Notes: generated by a model not told the origin, from the sequence alone. A DNA stretch of 64,000 bases from Comamonas denitrificans (GCF_017368815.1 NZ_JAFNME010000003.1:1-64000), one strand, 5' to 3'. Counted from the stretch's first letter, positions 7,084 through 16,335 are shown. Translations and numbers: made by a program.

Positions 7084-10000
7084 TTCTTGCTAAAGCCCAA
7101 ACGCTCATCCCACCACCAGCCCGCCTGCGATTCAGGCAGGCTGGCGGTGGCATAGCGCTTTGCACATTGCTCCAGCGACAAGCCCTGCGCATCTGCCAGT
7201 GCAGCCAGTTCCTCCATCAAGCCCACCTGCGGCCAGGGCGATACGCTGGGTGATGCCAGCTGCGCTGCGGGCACGGGGTGGCACAGGCTTTGGTGGATGG
7301 GCACATAAACCTTTTCGTAGCGGCGCTCCCCGTCTTGCACGCGGTGCAGTAACAGCATTTCTTCCTCTTCGTCTGGCAGCAGGGCCACGTCGTCGCGTTT
7401 TTGGTCGTCCTGGCGGAACCGCTGGAACTGCGGCAGCAGGCCGGTCAGCCACAAGGATCGGGGCGTGTCGGGCTGGGGCTCGTGCCACTGCAGGCAGGCC
7501 GCATGGGTGGGCGTTGCGGTGCCTGGGGGCTTGGGCAGCAGGCTGTCGTGCATGCGGGCGTGTTCCAGGTCTGTCCAGCGGCGGTGGGGCAGCAGCTTGT
7601 TGTCGGCTGGCAGGGCAACGCGTGGCTGTGCGTCTACCGCCCAGGCTGCGTTTATGCCGATCTCTCGCGCCAAAAGGTCGTGCAAATAGTGCGACTTGAG
7701 CTGAAAGGGTGCGTGTGCGGTTTCAAATCCCGGCTTTTCGTACGCAGGCTGACCGGGTGTTTTGAAATGCCGCAGGTTGCTGTCCAGCACCACCATGTTC
7801 ACCCCGCCCACGGCCCCGCTCCGGTGCCGCCGCACGCGCCCGGCCAGCTGGATGAGCGAGCGCATGGACGAGGGCTCGACCACCGCCCAGTCGTAGTCGT
7901 GGTCGCGCCCCACTTCCGTGACGGGGCTGCCCAGCACGATGAACAGGTGGTGCGGCTCGGGGTGGGTGTCGATGAGGGCACGCAGGGCGGGGCGCTGTAG
8001 TGCGGGGTCGTGGTCGTTTTGGGCACCCCGGCGGTTGAGCAAGGTGTCCAGCTGCTGCTCGATGGCCGAGCGCAGCAGCAGCGGGAACTGCGAGTGGTAC
8101 ACGCACAGGTGAACGCGCACGTCGGGGGCGGGAGCGCCCAGTGCATACATGGCCAGTGCCACGTCGTACAGCGGCGCGATGTTGGCCATGCGAATGAGGC
8201 CTAGGCTCACGCACTTGCCACTGGTGGCGTCTAGGCTGTGGTTGTGGGGCCGTTGGTGCAGCTCCCATGCTTGCGCCAGCACCAGGCGGGCAAAGTCCTT
8301 GCGGCGCTCGGCTTCGTCCAAGCTGCTCCAGGTATCGGGCAAAGGCGCAATCTGCGCCAAGCGCCGCACCTCGGCCTGCTGCAGCTTGGCAACGCGCTTG
8401 CGCACGTACTGGCTGTGCGCCTCGCGGAAGGCGGGCCCGTCCGCGCAGTCTTGCGGGGTCTGGTGGAACTCGTCGATCCACAGGCAGCAGGGGTTCACTG
8501 GCTCGCTGGGCTGCTCGCTGCGGTGCTGCTGGTACACGGCACGCCCGGCGCGGTAGGCCAAAAATAGTCCTTCCACCAGCGCAGGGGCCAGCGTGGCCGA
8601 GGACAACAGCACGCGGCTGCCCAGCAGGCCTGCCCAATGCACCAGCCGGGTGAGGGCGGGCAGGTCGGCCATGTCAAAGTCGTCGGGCTCGTCCAGCACC
8701 AGATCGCTGGTCAGCAGGCGCAGCATGGGCGCGATCTGGCGGCCACCGCGCAGGCTTTCGGTGGCGGGGGTGAGGTGGTCCACGGTGCAGACCAACAGGG
8801 GCGCGGCAATGAGCGCGCGGGCTTTGGCGTCGTCGGTCAGGCGCTGCAGCAGCGGGTGCTGGTCGTTGCCCTCAAACAGCACGGTGCCTGCTTCGTCCAG
8901 CAGCGCTTGGCTGGAGGCCGAGCCGGTGGCCTGGGCCTGCTGCTCCCAGTAGTCAAACAGCGCCCGGCTGGCCGCACCGCCGACCTGGATGGCCAGTTGC
9001 TCGTCGTTCAGTTGCAGGTCGTGCTGGAACACGCGCCCGGTTTGCAGCGTGAGCGTGCGCAGCCCCATGGCAAAGGCGCAGCGCAGGCCGGTCGCTGGGT
9101 TGGCAAGCGCGTTCATCACCCGGGCGTTGCCCAGCGTCTTGCCGCAGCCGGTAGAGGCCATATTGACGATGAACGCGCCTTGCTGCGCCGCACGGGCGCG
9201 CACGCTGGTGGCCAGCTCGGCGGCCTTGTCTTGCCAGGCAAAGCGCGGGTCGGCGCTGCGTTTTTTGAGGGGCTTGTGGTGCTTGAGTGCGGGCAGGTTG
9301 TGCGTGAGGCTGGGTAGGGAGCGTGCTACCAGCGTGGCGTGGGCCTGCACACCCAGCAGGTGTTCATCTAAGGTTTGGTTAAAAATTGGGCTTTTACCCT
9401 TATGCAGCAAGCGCAAGCAGCTATCTTTTTGGTAGTCATTGCGGCGCGTATTGGCATAGAGTGGGTAGGCCGCGTTGCGGTACGGGGTGCGCTGGGTTTC
9501 ATCGGTGAGGCTGGAATAGTGGTGATCGGCCAGCATCAGGCACAGGCGGGCGAGGTGCATGGCAAAGGGGTCGTGCAGCACCATGCCTTGCCCGGGGGCT
9601 TGCGACAGTGCCAGCAGCTTGCGTGCGTAGCGGGCGGCCTGCTGGCGCCAGGCAGGTTGGGTGACGGGCAGCCCGTGCGGGAAGTGCCAGTGGGCTTGCA
9701 CCGTGGAGGGTTCTGCGCGCTCGCGTGGTTCGTTCCAGTCGGCGCTGATGCGCAGCAGTATGTCGTCCAAGACGTTTGAATTTAGGAAGCGGGGGCGCGC
9801 CCCAAAGCGGTGGTGAATGCGCCTTTCGTCTTCCATGTCATGTGGATCTACATCGTGTGACTTCTCTACTGGCATACAGGGCAGGCGGTGGTGGGTGAAC
9901 ACCAGCCAAGCCACGGCCTGGGCCAGGGGTGGCAGGTGGGCGAAGGGCAAGCGCTGCTGGGCCTGGGGCTCGTCCAGCCCATCGCGCAGCAGCCGCCCGC

Positions 10001-10583
10001 TGGCATGGTCTAGCCACAGCGACTCAAAGGCTTGCGCATCGGTGCTCGGTGCTGCGCAGTCTGCCAGCCGCTGCAGCCAGCCTGCGTCGTCGTCCTGCCC
10101 CACAAACGCCTGGAACAGTCGCACCGATACCCATTCATGGCGGTAGTGGTTGCGCTCGCGCAGTCCTGGGTTCTTGAGCTTGTCTTGGAATGCCTGCGTG
10201 GCTTTGCCCAAGTCGTGCAACAGGGCTGCCAAGGCGGCCAGGGCTGTGATGTGCGGCAGGTGGTGCCAGGCGTTTTCATCACCCGTGCGCAGCACGTTGC
10301 TGGTGGTGGTGTTGGTGGGCACAGCACCCTGGTCGTTGAACTGGCTGGCATCGCCCACCACCCACAGCAGTTCGCTGTGGTCGCGCCCGCGAATCCAGTG
10401 GCAGGCCACGGCGGTGTTTTTGCGCGCCGTCTGGCGCAGCAGCTTGCGCAGGGTGTCCAGCCCCGCCTGGGTGATGGGGGTTTGCCACGTGCGCTCGCCA
10501 CGGCGTTCGGCAAACTGATCAAGGATGCGCCGGGTTTCGGTCAAGGCGCGCTTGGAGCATTGGGAGACAAGCAGTACGTTCAT
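7077..10583 (-). CDS. cas3: Cas2-Cas3 fusion, helicase-nuclease of type I-F
   Basis: 1168 aa. The N-terminal Cas2-like domain (residues 1 to about 95, MNVLLVSQCSKRALTETRRI) joins Cas1 for spacer capture. It is followed by an HD nuclease (LLHDLGK, H123-D124) and an SF2 helicase: Walker A STGCGKT near 476, DEPDD near 630, SSATL near 662, and motif VI QLAGRVRR near 916. It degrades DNA once recruited by the Csy complex. It overlaps cas1 by 4 bp (ATGA at 10583). A dispersed repeat copy lies in frame near residue 390 (9388-9425). All key motifs are intact, so it should be active. Confidence 0.97.
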   Translation of the reverse strand: MNVLLVSQCSKRALTETRRILDQFAERRGERTWQTPITQAGLDTLRKLLRQTARKNTAVACHWIRGRDHSELLWVVGDASQFNDQGAVPTNTTTSNVLRTGDENAWHHLPHITALAALAALLHDLGKATQAFQDKLKNPGLRERNHYRHEWVSVRLFQAFVGQDDDAGWLQRLADCAAPSTDAQAFESLWLDHASGRLLRDGLDEPQAQQRLPFAHLPPLAQAVAWLVFTHHRLPCMPVEKSHDVDPHDMEDERRIHHRFGARPRFLNSNVLDDILLRISADWNEPRERAEPSTVQAHWHFPHGLPVTQPAWRQQAARYARKLLALSQAPGQGMVLHDPFAMHLARLCLMLADHHYSSLTDETQRTPYRNAAYPLYANTRRNDYQKDSCLRLLHKGKSPIFNQTLDEHLLGVQAHATLVARSLPSLTHNLPALKHHKPLKKRSADPRFAWQDKAAELATSVRARAAQQGAFIVNMASTGCGKTLGNARVMNALANPATGLRCAFAMGLRTLTLQTGRVFQHDLQLNDEQLAIQVGGAASRALFDYWEQQAQATGSASSQALLDEAGTVLFEGNDQHPLLQRLTDDAKARALIAAPLLVCTVDHLTPATESLRGGRQIAPMLRLLTSDLVLDEPDDFDMADLPALTRLVHWAGLLGSRVLLSSATLAPALVEGLFLAYRAGRAVYQQHRSEQPSEPVNPCCLWIDEFHQTPQDCADGPAFREAHSQYVRKRVAKLQQAEVRRLAQIAPLPDTWSSLDEAERRKDFARLVLAQAWELHQRPHNHSLDATSGKCVSLGLIRMANIAPLYDVALAMYALGAPAPDVRVHLCVYHSQFPLLLRSAIEQQLDTLLNRRGAQNDHDPALQRPALRALIDTHPEPHHLFIVLGSPVTEVGRDHDYDWAVVEPSSMRSLIQLAGRVRRHRSGAVGGVNMVVLDSNLRHFKTPGQPAYEKPGFETAHAPFQLKSHYLHDLLAREIGINAAWAVDAQPRVALPADNKLLPHRRWTDLEHARMHDSLLPKPPGTATPTHAACLQWHEPQPDTPRSLWLTGLLPQFQRFRQDDQKRDDVALLPDEEEEMLLLHRVQDGERRYEKVYVPIHQSLCHPVPAAQLASPSVSPWPQVGLMEELAALADAQGLSLEQCAKRYATASLPESQAGWWWDERLGFSKKA
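9388..9425 (-). repeat. Dispersed AATAGCTG box-hairpin repeat, copy B (inside cas2-3)
   Basis: The minus strand reads GATAGCTGCTTGCGCTTG (9425-9408), then a GGG/CCC mini-hairpin (9399-9388). It is in frame in cas2-3 and encodes part of CLRLLHKGKSPIFNQ. Confidence 0.7.
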
Positions 10584-11587
10584 GCCGCAGCCCCCTGCCC
10601 AGGCACCGGTACACCTGCCAGGCGCGCGGTGGAGGTGGCAATCTGTTGCAGGGTCTCGATCATGAAATCGAGCGATGCGCTGCGCGTGAGTGCCTCAATG
10701 CACTGGCGGCGAAACTGCTGTTCTTCATCGCCGCGCATGGCCGACAGAAAGGCCTGCGGCAGGATCACGGCATCTTTGACCAGATCAGCCGCATCAAACA
10801 CCAGGCCGCCCCGCCGCGTCTTGCCATGCAGCACGGCCAGTCCGTGGGGCAGTCCCAGTACCCAGGTGGCGGTGGCACCCAGGCCATAGGCTAGGTAGTT
10901 GCCGTGGTCCAAGAAGCGGTTGGCTGCATCGGTGCCCGTGCCGCGTTTGGCGCGGGTGAAGTCCCTGTAACCCACCGCCTCCACAGCAAGTTTGAACAAG
11001 GCTTTGGTCAGTTGGGCTTCATCGGTGAGCAGTGTGGTGACGTCGGGCGCATGGGCGATGCGTTGTGTGAATTGCGCCACCAGGGCTTGCAGGCGCACGG
11101 TATCGGCGGCAAAGCCGGCATCGCGCAGCGCTCGGGTATCCCACGCTGCTTGCAGGCGCTGTAGCCGTGCTGTTTGCAGCTGCTGGGCAGCGTGCAGGCG
11201 CAGTGCATCGTCAAACCAGAACTTCACCCAGGCTTGCAGGTACTCGGTGGGCCGGTATTCGCTCTGCGGCGTGAGCCAGGCCACCTCAACATCCACCTCA
11301 TTGGCACTGAAGAGCGGCGTACCACCGCCACCGCAAAATCCCACCAGCACACCTGCCTTGGCCAGCTCGCGCATGGCAGCCTGGGTGATGGAGGTGCCGG
11401 TGCCCAGCAAAATGCTCGTGGTGTTGGCAATGGGGATGTTCCAGTACAGGCTTTTTTTGCCCGCATCGGTCACGTACTCCACCCGCCCACCGTTGACCAG
11501 TACGCGGCAGTGTTCCAGGTAGTAAATCTGGGCCCGCTTCGAATGGAGGATCGTTTTGAGATCGGTGCTGCGAATTTCCTCTGTCAT
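10580..11587 (-). CDS. cas1: Cas1f integrase
   Basis: 335 aa. It catalyses spacer integration as a complex with the Cas2 domain of Cas2-3. Type I-F features include LKTILHSKRAQIYYLEHCRV at the N-terminus, the LLGTGTSITQAAMREL block, and the C-terminal region with catalytic-type residues (LPHGLAVLHGK, VFDAADLVKD). ATG 11587 has GGAGG nine bases upstream. It starts only 16 bp after the yfcH-like gene, leaving no room for its own promoter between them. It either shares the upstream transcript or uses a promoter inside yfcH. Confidence 0.96.
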   Translation of the reverse strand: MTEEIRSTDLKTILHSKRAQIYYLEHCRVLVNGGRVEYVTDAGKKSLYWNIPIANTTSILLGTGTSITQAAMRELAKAGVLVGFCGGGGTPLFSANEVDVEVAWLTPQSEYRPTEYLQAWVKFWFDDALRLHAAQQLQTARLQRLQAAWDTRALRDAGFAADTVRLQALVAQFTQRIAHAPDVTTLLTDEAQLTKALFKLAVEAVGYRDFTRAKRGTGTDAANRFLDHGNYLAYGLGATATWVLGLPHGLAVLHGKTRRGGLVFDAADLVKDAVILPQAFLSAMRGDEEQQFRRQCIEALTRSASLDFMIETLQQIATSTARLAGVPVPGQGAAA

Positions 11588-11603
11588 CTTCCGGCCTCCA
11601 TCC

Positions 11604-12500
11604 TCAACGCAGCAGCGCCGTCAGCGCGGGCTCCAGGTGCGGGTAGCGCCAGTCAAAGCCGCTGGCTTGCGTGCGCTGGGGCTGCAGGTGCTGGCCGCCC
11701 AGCAGCAGCACCGACATGTCGCCTAACACCAGGCGCAGCGCCCAGGCCGGGGCGGGCAGCAGGGTGGGGCGGCGCAGCACTTTGCCCAGGGTGCGGGTGA
11801 AGTCGCTGTTGCGCACCACCTCGGGCGCGCAGGCGTTGAAGGCGCCCTGGGCGTCGTCGCGCTGCAGCAGGTGGTCGAACAGGGCCACCAGATCGTCCAG
11901 ATGAATCCACGGCATCCACTGCTGGCCGCTGCCCAGGCGCCCGCCCAGGCCCAGTTTGAACGGGGGCAGCAGCCGCGCCAGCATGCCGCCCTGCGCTGCC
12001 AGCACGGGGGCAATGCGCAGGCAGGCCACGCGCACGCCGTGGGCGCTGGCACGTTCGGCCTCTTGCTCCCAGGCCATGCACAGCGTGCTGCCAAAGTCTG
12101 TACCGCCGGGGGGGCTGGCTTCGGTGAGCGGCGTATCGCCCTGGTCGCCATACCAGCCGATGGCCGAGGCCGACAGCAGCACGCGCGGTGCGGTGGGCTG
12201 CTGACCTATCCAGTCCACCAACTGGCGCGTCAGCTCCACACGGCTGCGCCAGAGCAGGTCGCGGCGCGCTGCCGTCCAGGGCCGGTCGGCAATGGGCGCG
12301 CCGGCCAGGTTCACCACGGCGTCAAAGGGCGGGGCAGCGCTGAGTTCTTCCAGCCGTTGCACGCTGTGTGCGCCGCTGCACAGGCGCTGGACTTTGCGCG
12401 GGTCGCGGCTCCAGACCCACAGCTCGTGGCCTTGGCGTTGCCAGTGTTGGCACAGGGCCTGGCCAATCAGGCCGGTGCCGCCGGTAAGCAGGATGCGCAT
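11604..12500 (-). CDS. YfcH/TIGR01777-family NAD(P)-dependent epimerase-like protein
   Basis: 298 aa extended-SDR protein. The Rossmann motif is GGTGLIGQAL at the N-terminus. VVNLAGAPIADRPW, SASAIGWYGDQG and a C-terminal DUF1731-like region (LPAPAWALRLVLGDM) identify the TIGR01777 family. Its substrate is not known. It sits 61 bp behind the SDR gene and 16 bp ahead of cas1, all on the minus strand. YfcH-like genes are often found beside photolyase genes, which fits this context. It is the last gene before the CRISPR-Cas operon. Confidence 0.85.
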   Translation of the reverse strand: MRILLTGGTGLIGQALCQHWQRQGHELWVWSRDPRKVQRLCSGAHSVQRLEELSAAPPFDAVVNLAGAPIADRPWTAARRDLLWRSRVELTRQLVDWIGQQPTAPRVLLSASAIGWYGDQGDTPLTEASPPGGTDFGSTLCMAWEQEAERASAHGVRVACLRIAPVLAAQGGMLARLLPPFKLGLGGRLGSGQQWMPWIHLDDLVALFDHLLQRDDAQGAFNACAPEVVRNSDFTRTLGKVLRRPTLLPAPAWALRLVLGDMSVLLLGGQHLQPQRTQASGFDWRYPHLEPALTALLR

Positions 12501-12561
12501 GGGGTTCTCCTTGGTGCAGTGGGGAAAAGGTGGGGAAAAGTGGGGAAGGGGTCAAAAATGA

Positions 12562-13260
12562 TTACCAGGGAAGACGCTGGCCATCGTAGGCCCAGAAGCC
12601 GCCGCTGTCTGCGGGCTGCAGTGTGTCCAGCACGGCGAGCAGGTCGCGCGCGGCATTCGCGGCGGGGCGGCCGATCTGCGCCCCGCGAAACGGTGCCGAC
12701 AGCGCCGAATCTACCGTGCCGGGGTGCAGGGCCGCCAGCACGGCCTGGGGATGGGTGCGTGCCACTTCGATGGCTGCGGTTTTGAGCAGCATGTTCAGCG
12801 CCGCCTTGGAGGCGCGGTAGCTGTACCAGCCGCCCAGGCGGTTGTCGCCGATGCTGCCCACCTTGGCCGACAGCACCGCCAGCAAGCTGCGCTCCCCTTT
12901 GGCCAGCTGCGGCGCGAAATGCGCCAGCACCAGCGCCGGGCCGATGGTGTTGGTGGCAAAGCTGGCGGCCAGGTGGGCGGCGTTGAGCTCGGTCAGGCGT
13001 TTTTCCGGGCCGCCGGTGGGGCCGGTGAGCATGCCGGTGGCCACCACGATCAGGTGCCAGGGGCCTTGCGGGCGCAGCGCTTCGGCGGCAGCGGCAATGC
13101 TGTCGGGCTTATCAAAATCAATAGCAGGCGTGCTCTGGCGGCTCAGGGTGAGCACTTGGGCGCAGCGTGGGTCGGCCTGCAGCTGTGCGGCGATGGCACC
13201 GCCGATGGCGCCGGAGGCACCCAGGATGAGGGCTTGGTAACCAGAGGGGAGGGATTGCAT
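12562..13260 (-). CDS. Short-chain dehydrogenase (C-factor-like SDR)
   Basis: 232 aa. The Rossmann motif is LGASGAIGGAIA near residue 14, and the catalytic-type YxxxK is YSYRASKAALN. VGSIGDNRLGGWYSYRAS resembles the CsgA/C-factor subgroup. An oxidoreductase role on an unknown carbonyl or alcohol substrate is inferred from family only. It follows the Fe-S photolyase gene by 27 bp with no terminator, so it is probably part of the light-response operon. A fragment resembling the dispersed box (CAATAGCAGGCGTGCTC near 13120) was noted but not counted as a copy. Confidence 0.8.
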   Translation of the reverse strand: MQSLPSGYQALILGASGAIGGAIAAQLQADPRCAQVLTLSRQSTPAIDFDKPDSIAAAAEALRPQGPWHLIVVATGMLTGPTGGPEKRLTELNAAHLAASFATNTIGPALVLAHFAPQLAKGERSLLAVLSAKVGSIGDNRLGGWYSYRASKAALNMLLKTAAIEVARTHPQAVLAALHPGTVDSALSAPFRGAQIGRPAANAARDLLAVLDTLQPADSGGFWAYDGQRLPW

Positions 13261-13287
13261 GGCAGGCCTTGTTCAGTGTGGGGGTGG

Positions 13288-14835
13288 TTACAGGGTGCCC
13301 AGCTGCTGGCGCACCTGCTGGGCGTGCGCTTGCAGGGCGGTTTGCTGCTCGGGTGGCATTTTTTGCCACTGGCGGTACACCAGCGCCAGCCGGTGGTTGG
13401 CCCCCAGCGTTTCGGCATGGCGCGCAAAAAAGTCCCAGTACAGGGCGTTGAAGGGGCAGGCGCGCGGGCCGGTCTTGAGCTTGGGGTGGTAGGCGCAGCC
13501 CTGGCAGTAGTCGCCCATGCGCTGCAGGTAGGCCGCGCTGCTGACATAGGGCTTGGTGGCGATGGTGCCGCCATCGGCGCGCTGGCTCATGCCCAGGGTG
13601 TTGGGCAGCTCCACCCATTCAAAGGCGTCGATGTAGATGCCCAAATACCAACGGTGCAGTTCGGCGGGGTCCAGCCCGGCCAGCAGGGCAAAGTTGCCAA
13701 TCACCATCAGCCGCTGGATGTGGTGCGCGTGGGCGGTCTGCAGCGACTGGCGGATGGACAGTTGCAGGCAGCGCATGCGCGTGTCCCCATTCCAGAACCA
13801 GTGCGGCAGCGGCAGGTGGTGGCCCAGGGCGTTGCGCTGCTCGTAGCCCGGCATGTGCGCCCAGTAGATGCCGCGCACGTATTCGCGCCAGCCCAGAATC
13901 TGGCGCACAAAGCCTTCTACGGCGGCCAGCGGGGCATGCCCGGCGTGGTAGGCAGCCTCAGCGCGCTGCAGCACTTCCAGCGGGTGCAGCATCTTGACGT
14001 TCAGTGAAAATGAGAGCAGCGAATGAAACAGGCGCGGCGCCTGGCTGGCCATAGCATCTTCATAGTCGCCAAAGTGCGGCAGCGCGTGGGCGATGAAGGC
14101 ATCCAGGCACTCCAGCGCCTCGGCGCGGTTCAGTGGCCAGCGCACCGCGTCGGCCTGCGGCTCACCCATGCTTTGCACGCCGCAGCGCTGCAGCATCTCC
14201 CACAGCGCACGGTGGTCGTGCGTGGGGCGCCAGTCGGTAGGTGCGGGCGGGGTGCCGGGCCAGGGCTTGCGGTTGTCATGGTCAAAATTCCACTGGCCGC
14301 CGATGGGCTGATCGTGCTCGTCCAGCAGCAGCCGGTAGCGGCGGCGCATGGGGCGGTAGAAATGCTCCATCAGCCACTGGCGGCGGCCGTGCATCTGGGT
14401 GGCCAGATCGTCACGCGCCGTCAGAAAGTGTTCGCTGTCCACCACGCTGCAGTGCAGGCCACTGGTGCTGGCCCAGGCTTGCAGCTGGGTATCGAGCCGC
14501 CATTCGTCAGGCTGTTGCCATTGCACCGATTGGGCACCGTAGTGGGCGGCCAGTGCGCTCAGGTTGTCGGGGATGGACTGGCGGTTGCTGGCATCATCCA
14601 GCGCCACATAGCGCACGCGGTGGCCCGCAGTGCGCAGCTGGCGCGCCAAATCGCGCATGGCGGCAAAAATGGCCAGGATTTTCTGTGCGTGGTGCAGCAC
14701 GTAGTCGGTTTCCTGGCGCACCTCCATCAGCACATACACCACCTGCGCATCCACCTGCTGGAACCAGCTGTGCTGGGGGTTGAGCTGGTCGCCCAGCAGC
14801 AGGCGCAGGGTGTGGGCCGGGGCGGGGCTGCTCAT
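13288..14835 (-). CDS. Fe-S bacterial cryptochrome/photolyase (PhrB-like, 6-4 type)
   Basis: 515 aa. It starts at 14835, overlapping the cryptochrome stop (ATGA). N-terminal LRLLLGDQLNPQHSWF is the signature of the photolyase-related COG3046 family. The C-terminal Cys cluster DYCQGCAYHPKLKTGPRACP (C444, C447, C460), with another Cys near 356, provides the four ligands for a [4Fe-4S] cluster as in Agrobacterium PhrB. FAD and lumazine-type chromophores are known for the family. The likely role is light-driven repair of (6-4) photoproducts, or signalling. It forms an overlapping trio with the DASH cryptochrome and the DUF2256 protein under apparent LitR control. Confidence 0.88.
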   Translation of the reverse strand: MSSPAPAHTLRLLLGDQLNPQHSWFQQVDAQVVYVLMEVRQETDYVLHHAQKILAIFAAMRDLARQLRTAGHRVRYVALDDASNRQSIPDNLSALAAHYGAQSVQWQQPDEWRLDTQLQAWASTSGLHCSVVDSEHFLTARDDLATQMHGRRQWLMEHFYRPMRRRYRLLLDEHDQPIGGQWNFDHDNRKPWPGTPPAPTDWRPTHDHRALWEMLQRCGVQSMGEPQADAVRWPLNRAEALECLDAFIAHALPHFGDYEDAMASQAPRLFHSLLSFSLNVKMLHPLEVLQRAEAAYHAGHAPLAAVEGFVRQILGWREYVRGIYWAHMPGYEQRNALGHHLPLPHWFWNGDTRMRCLQLSIRQSLQTAHAHHIQRLMVIGNFALLAGLDPAELHRWYLGIYIDAFEWVELPNTLGMSQRADGGTIATKPYVSSAAYLQRMGDYCQGCAYHPKLKTGPRACPFNALYWDFFARHAETLGANHRLALVYRQWQKMPPEQQTALQAHAQQVRQQLGTL

Positions 14836-16139
14836 GCCGTGCCCCACAGGCGTTGGTAGGTGCCGCCCGGGTCGTAGGTGGCGGCTTGTTTGATGGGGTC
14901 AAAGCGGCGCCCCCCGCGCGGGTCGGTGCCCCGGCCAGCGATGTAGAGCCAGTTGCCCTGGTTGCTGTACACGTCGTAGTCCAGTAGCTGCGCCTCAAAC
15001 CACGCCGCGCCAGCGCGCCAGTCGCAGGCCAGGTCGTGGATCAAATAGCTGGCTGCCACCTGGCGCAGGCGGTTGCTCAGGTAGCCGGTGGCGGCCAGTT
15101 CGCGCATGGCGGCATCTACCAGGGGCTGACCGGTCTGGCCAGCGCGCCAGGTGGCAAAGCGCTGGTCATTGTGGGACGTGGCCTGCGCCGGGCCCAGGCC
15201 ACGCGCCCGGTACAGCGCGGGGCCGTGCTGCAGGTGCAAAAAGCGGAAATAGTCGCGCCACAGCAGTTCAAACCACAGCCAGTAGCTGCCATCGCTGGCA
15301 CCGTGCTCGGCCTCAAACTGCCGCAGCTGGGCCATGGCCTGGCGCGGCGACAGCGCCCCCGTGGCCAGCCAGGGCGACCATTTGCTGGAGTAGTCCAGCC
15401 CCAGCAGATCGTTGCGCGTGCGCTTGTAGCTGTGGGGCAGGCCGCGCGCCAAATACTGCTGCAGGTGGGCCAGCGCCGCTGCTTCACCGCCGTGCAGCTC
15501 GCCTTGCAGATAGGGGAAGGCGCTGCGTGCATAGGCAGCGGTTGGACTTCCTGCCAACGCTGCCAGGGTCTGTGTGGGATCGCCCAGCCAGTCGTTGGGC
15601 ACATTAGGTGGCGCTGGGGGCAGCGTGGCAGGCGCTGGCAGCGGCGCGGCGGGTTGTAGCCCTGCCTGTTCAATCTGCTGGCGAAACGGCGTGAACACCG
15701 CAGGCAGACGCTGCACCGGCCAGGGCAGGTGCTGCGGGTGCAGCAGGCTGCTGTGCCACACGGTATGCACCTGCAGGCCCGCGGCGCGCAAGGCGGCAAC
15801 TTCGGCCTGCTCTTCGGGCGCGGCAATGTCTTCACAGACGATGGTGCTGGCACCCACGGCGCGCGCCAGGGCAGGCAGGGCCGTAGCGGCAGGTTGATTT
15901 AAAATTAATAGCTGGCTGCGCTTATCCAATAAGCCTTTTAGTAGGTTTTGAATGGTATTGACCATCCAGGCGCGCCGGTGTGGGCCGATGCGGGCAAAGC
16001 CCCAGGCGGTGGTGGCCTGCATATCGGGCAGGCAGACCACGGGCAGCAGGTGCTGCGCACCCAGCTGGCAGGCGGCGTGCAGTGCGCTCTGGTCGTGCAG
16101 GCGCAGGTCGTTGCGAAACCAGAACAGCACCGTGCTCAT
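14832..16139 (-). CDS. Cryptochrome DASH-type photolyase
   Basis: 435 aa from MSTVLFWFRNDLRLHDQ. The FAD-binding C-terminal half has ELLWRDYFRF, LVDAAMRELAATGYLSNRLR, NWLYIAGRGTDPRGGRRFD and a YDPGGTY tail. These are closest to the DASH subfamily, whose members repair CPDs mainly in single-stranded DNA and bind folate and FAD. The start at 16139 overlaps the DUF2256 stop as ATGA. A dispersed repeat lies within the coding region at 15907-15933 (peptide LLDKRSQLLILNQP). Classic class I CPD photolyase is the alternative, but the VDAAMRELAATGYLSNR and GGRRFD blocks favour DASH. Confidence 0.85.
   Translation of the reverse strand: MSTVLFWFRNDLRLHDQSALHAACQLGAQHLLPVVCLPDMQATTAWGFARIGPHRRAWMVNTIQNLLKGLLDKRSQLLILNQPAATALPALARAVGASTIVCEDIAAPEEQAEVAALRAAGLQVHTVWHSSLLHPQHLPWPVQRLPAVFTPFRQQIEQAGLQPAAPLPAPATLPPAPPNVPNDWLGDPTQTLAALAGSPTAAYARSAFPYLQGELHGGEAAALAHLQQYLARGLPHSYKRTRNDLLGLDYSSKWSPWLATGALSPRQAMAQLRQFEAEHGASDGSYWLWFELLWRDYFRFLHLQHGPALYRARGLGPAQATSHNDQRFATWRAGQTGQPLVDAAMRELAATGYLSNRLRQVAASYLIHDLACDWRAGAAWFEAQLLDYDVYSNQGNWLYIAGRGTDPRGGRRFDPIKQAATYDPGGTYQRLWGTA
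15907..15933 (+). repeat. Dispersed AATAGCTG box-hairpin repeat, copy C (inside cry)
   Basis: Box AATAGCTGGCTGCGCTTA (15907-15924), followed by the small inverted repeat CTTAT/ATAAG (15921-15925, 15929-15933). It lies within the cryptochrome gene. Confidence 0.6.
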
Positions 16140-16306
16140 GGCTGGGCTCCGGCACTGCCAGCCGTGGGGGTGGCACTGCGCTGGCGGCGGCAGCGCTCGG
16201 AGCAGTACTTCACCTCGTCCCACACATTTGCCCATTTTTTGCGCCAGGTGAAGGGGCGGCCGCAGCACTGGCAGGGCTTTTCGGGTAGGTAGGGTTTGCG
16301 GTGCAT
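16136..16306 (-). CDS. DUF2256 zinc-ribbon-like protein
   Basis: 56 aa. The core HRKPYLPEKPCQCCGRPFTW, followed by a KYCSERCRR segment, carries two CxxC-like pairs (C-x2-C, C-x3-C) suited to zinc binding. DUF2256 genes very often neighbour cryptochrome/photolyase genes; the function is unknown. The start at 16306 gives the usual family length; the longer open frame upstream is not supported. It overlaps the cryptochrome gene by 4 bp, implying translational coupling. Confidence 0.85.
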   Translation of the reverse strand: MHRKPYLPEKPCQCCGRPFTWRKKWANVWDEVKYCSERCRRQRSATPTAGSAGAQP

Positions 16307-16335
16307 GAGGAGCGTCCTGTGTCCTGGGGCGTGGT

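Noticed and set aside
13113-13135. Further copies of the AATAGCTG box (13113, 22550)
   Set aside because: Fewer than about 13 of 18 core positions match and no paired tail; may be decayed copies but not supportable.
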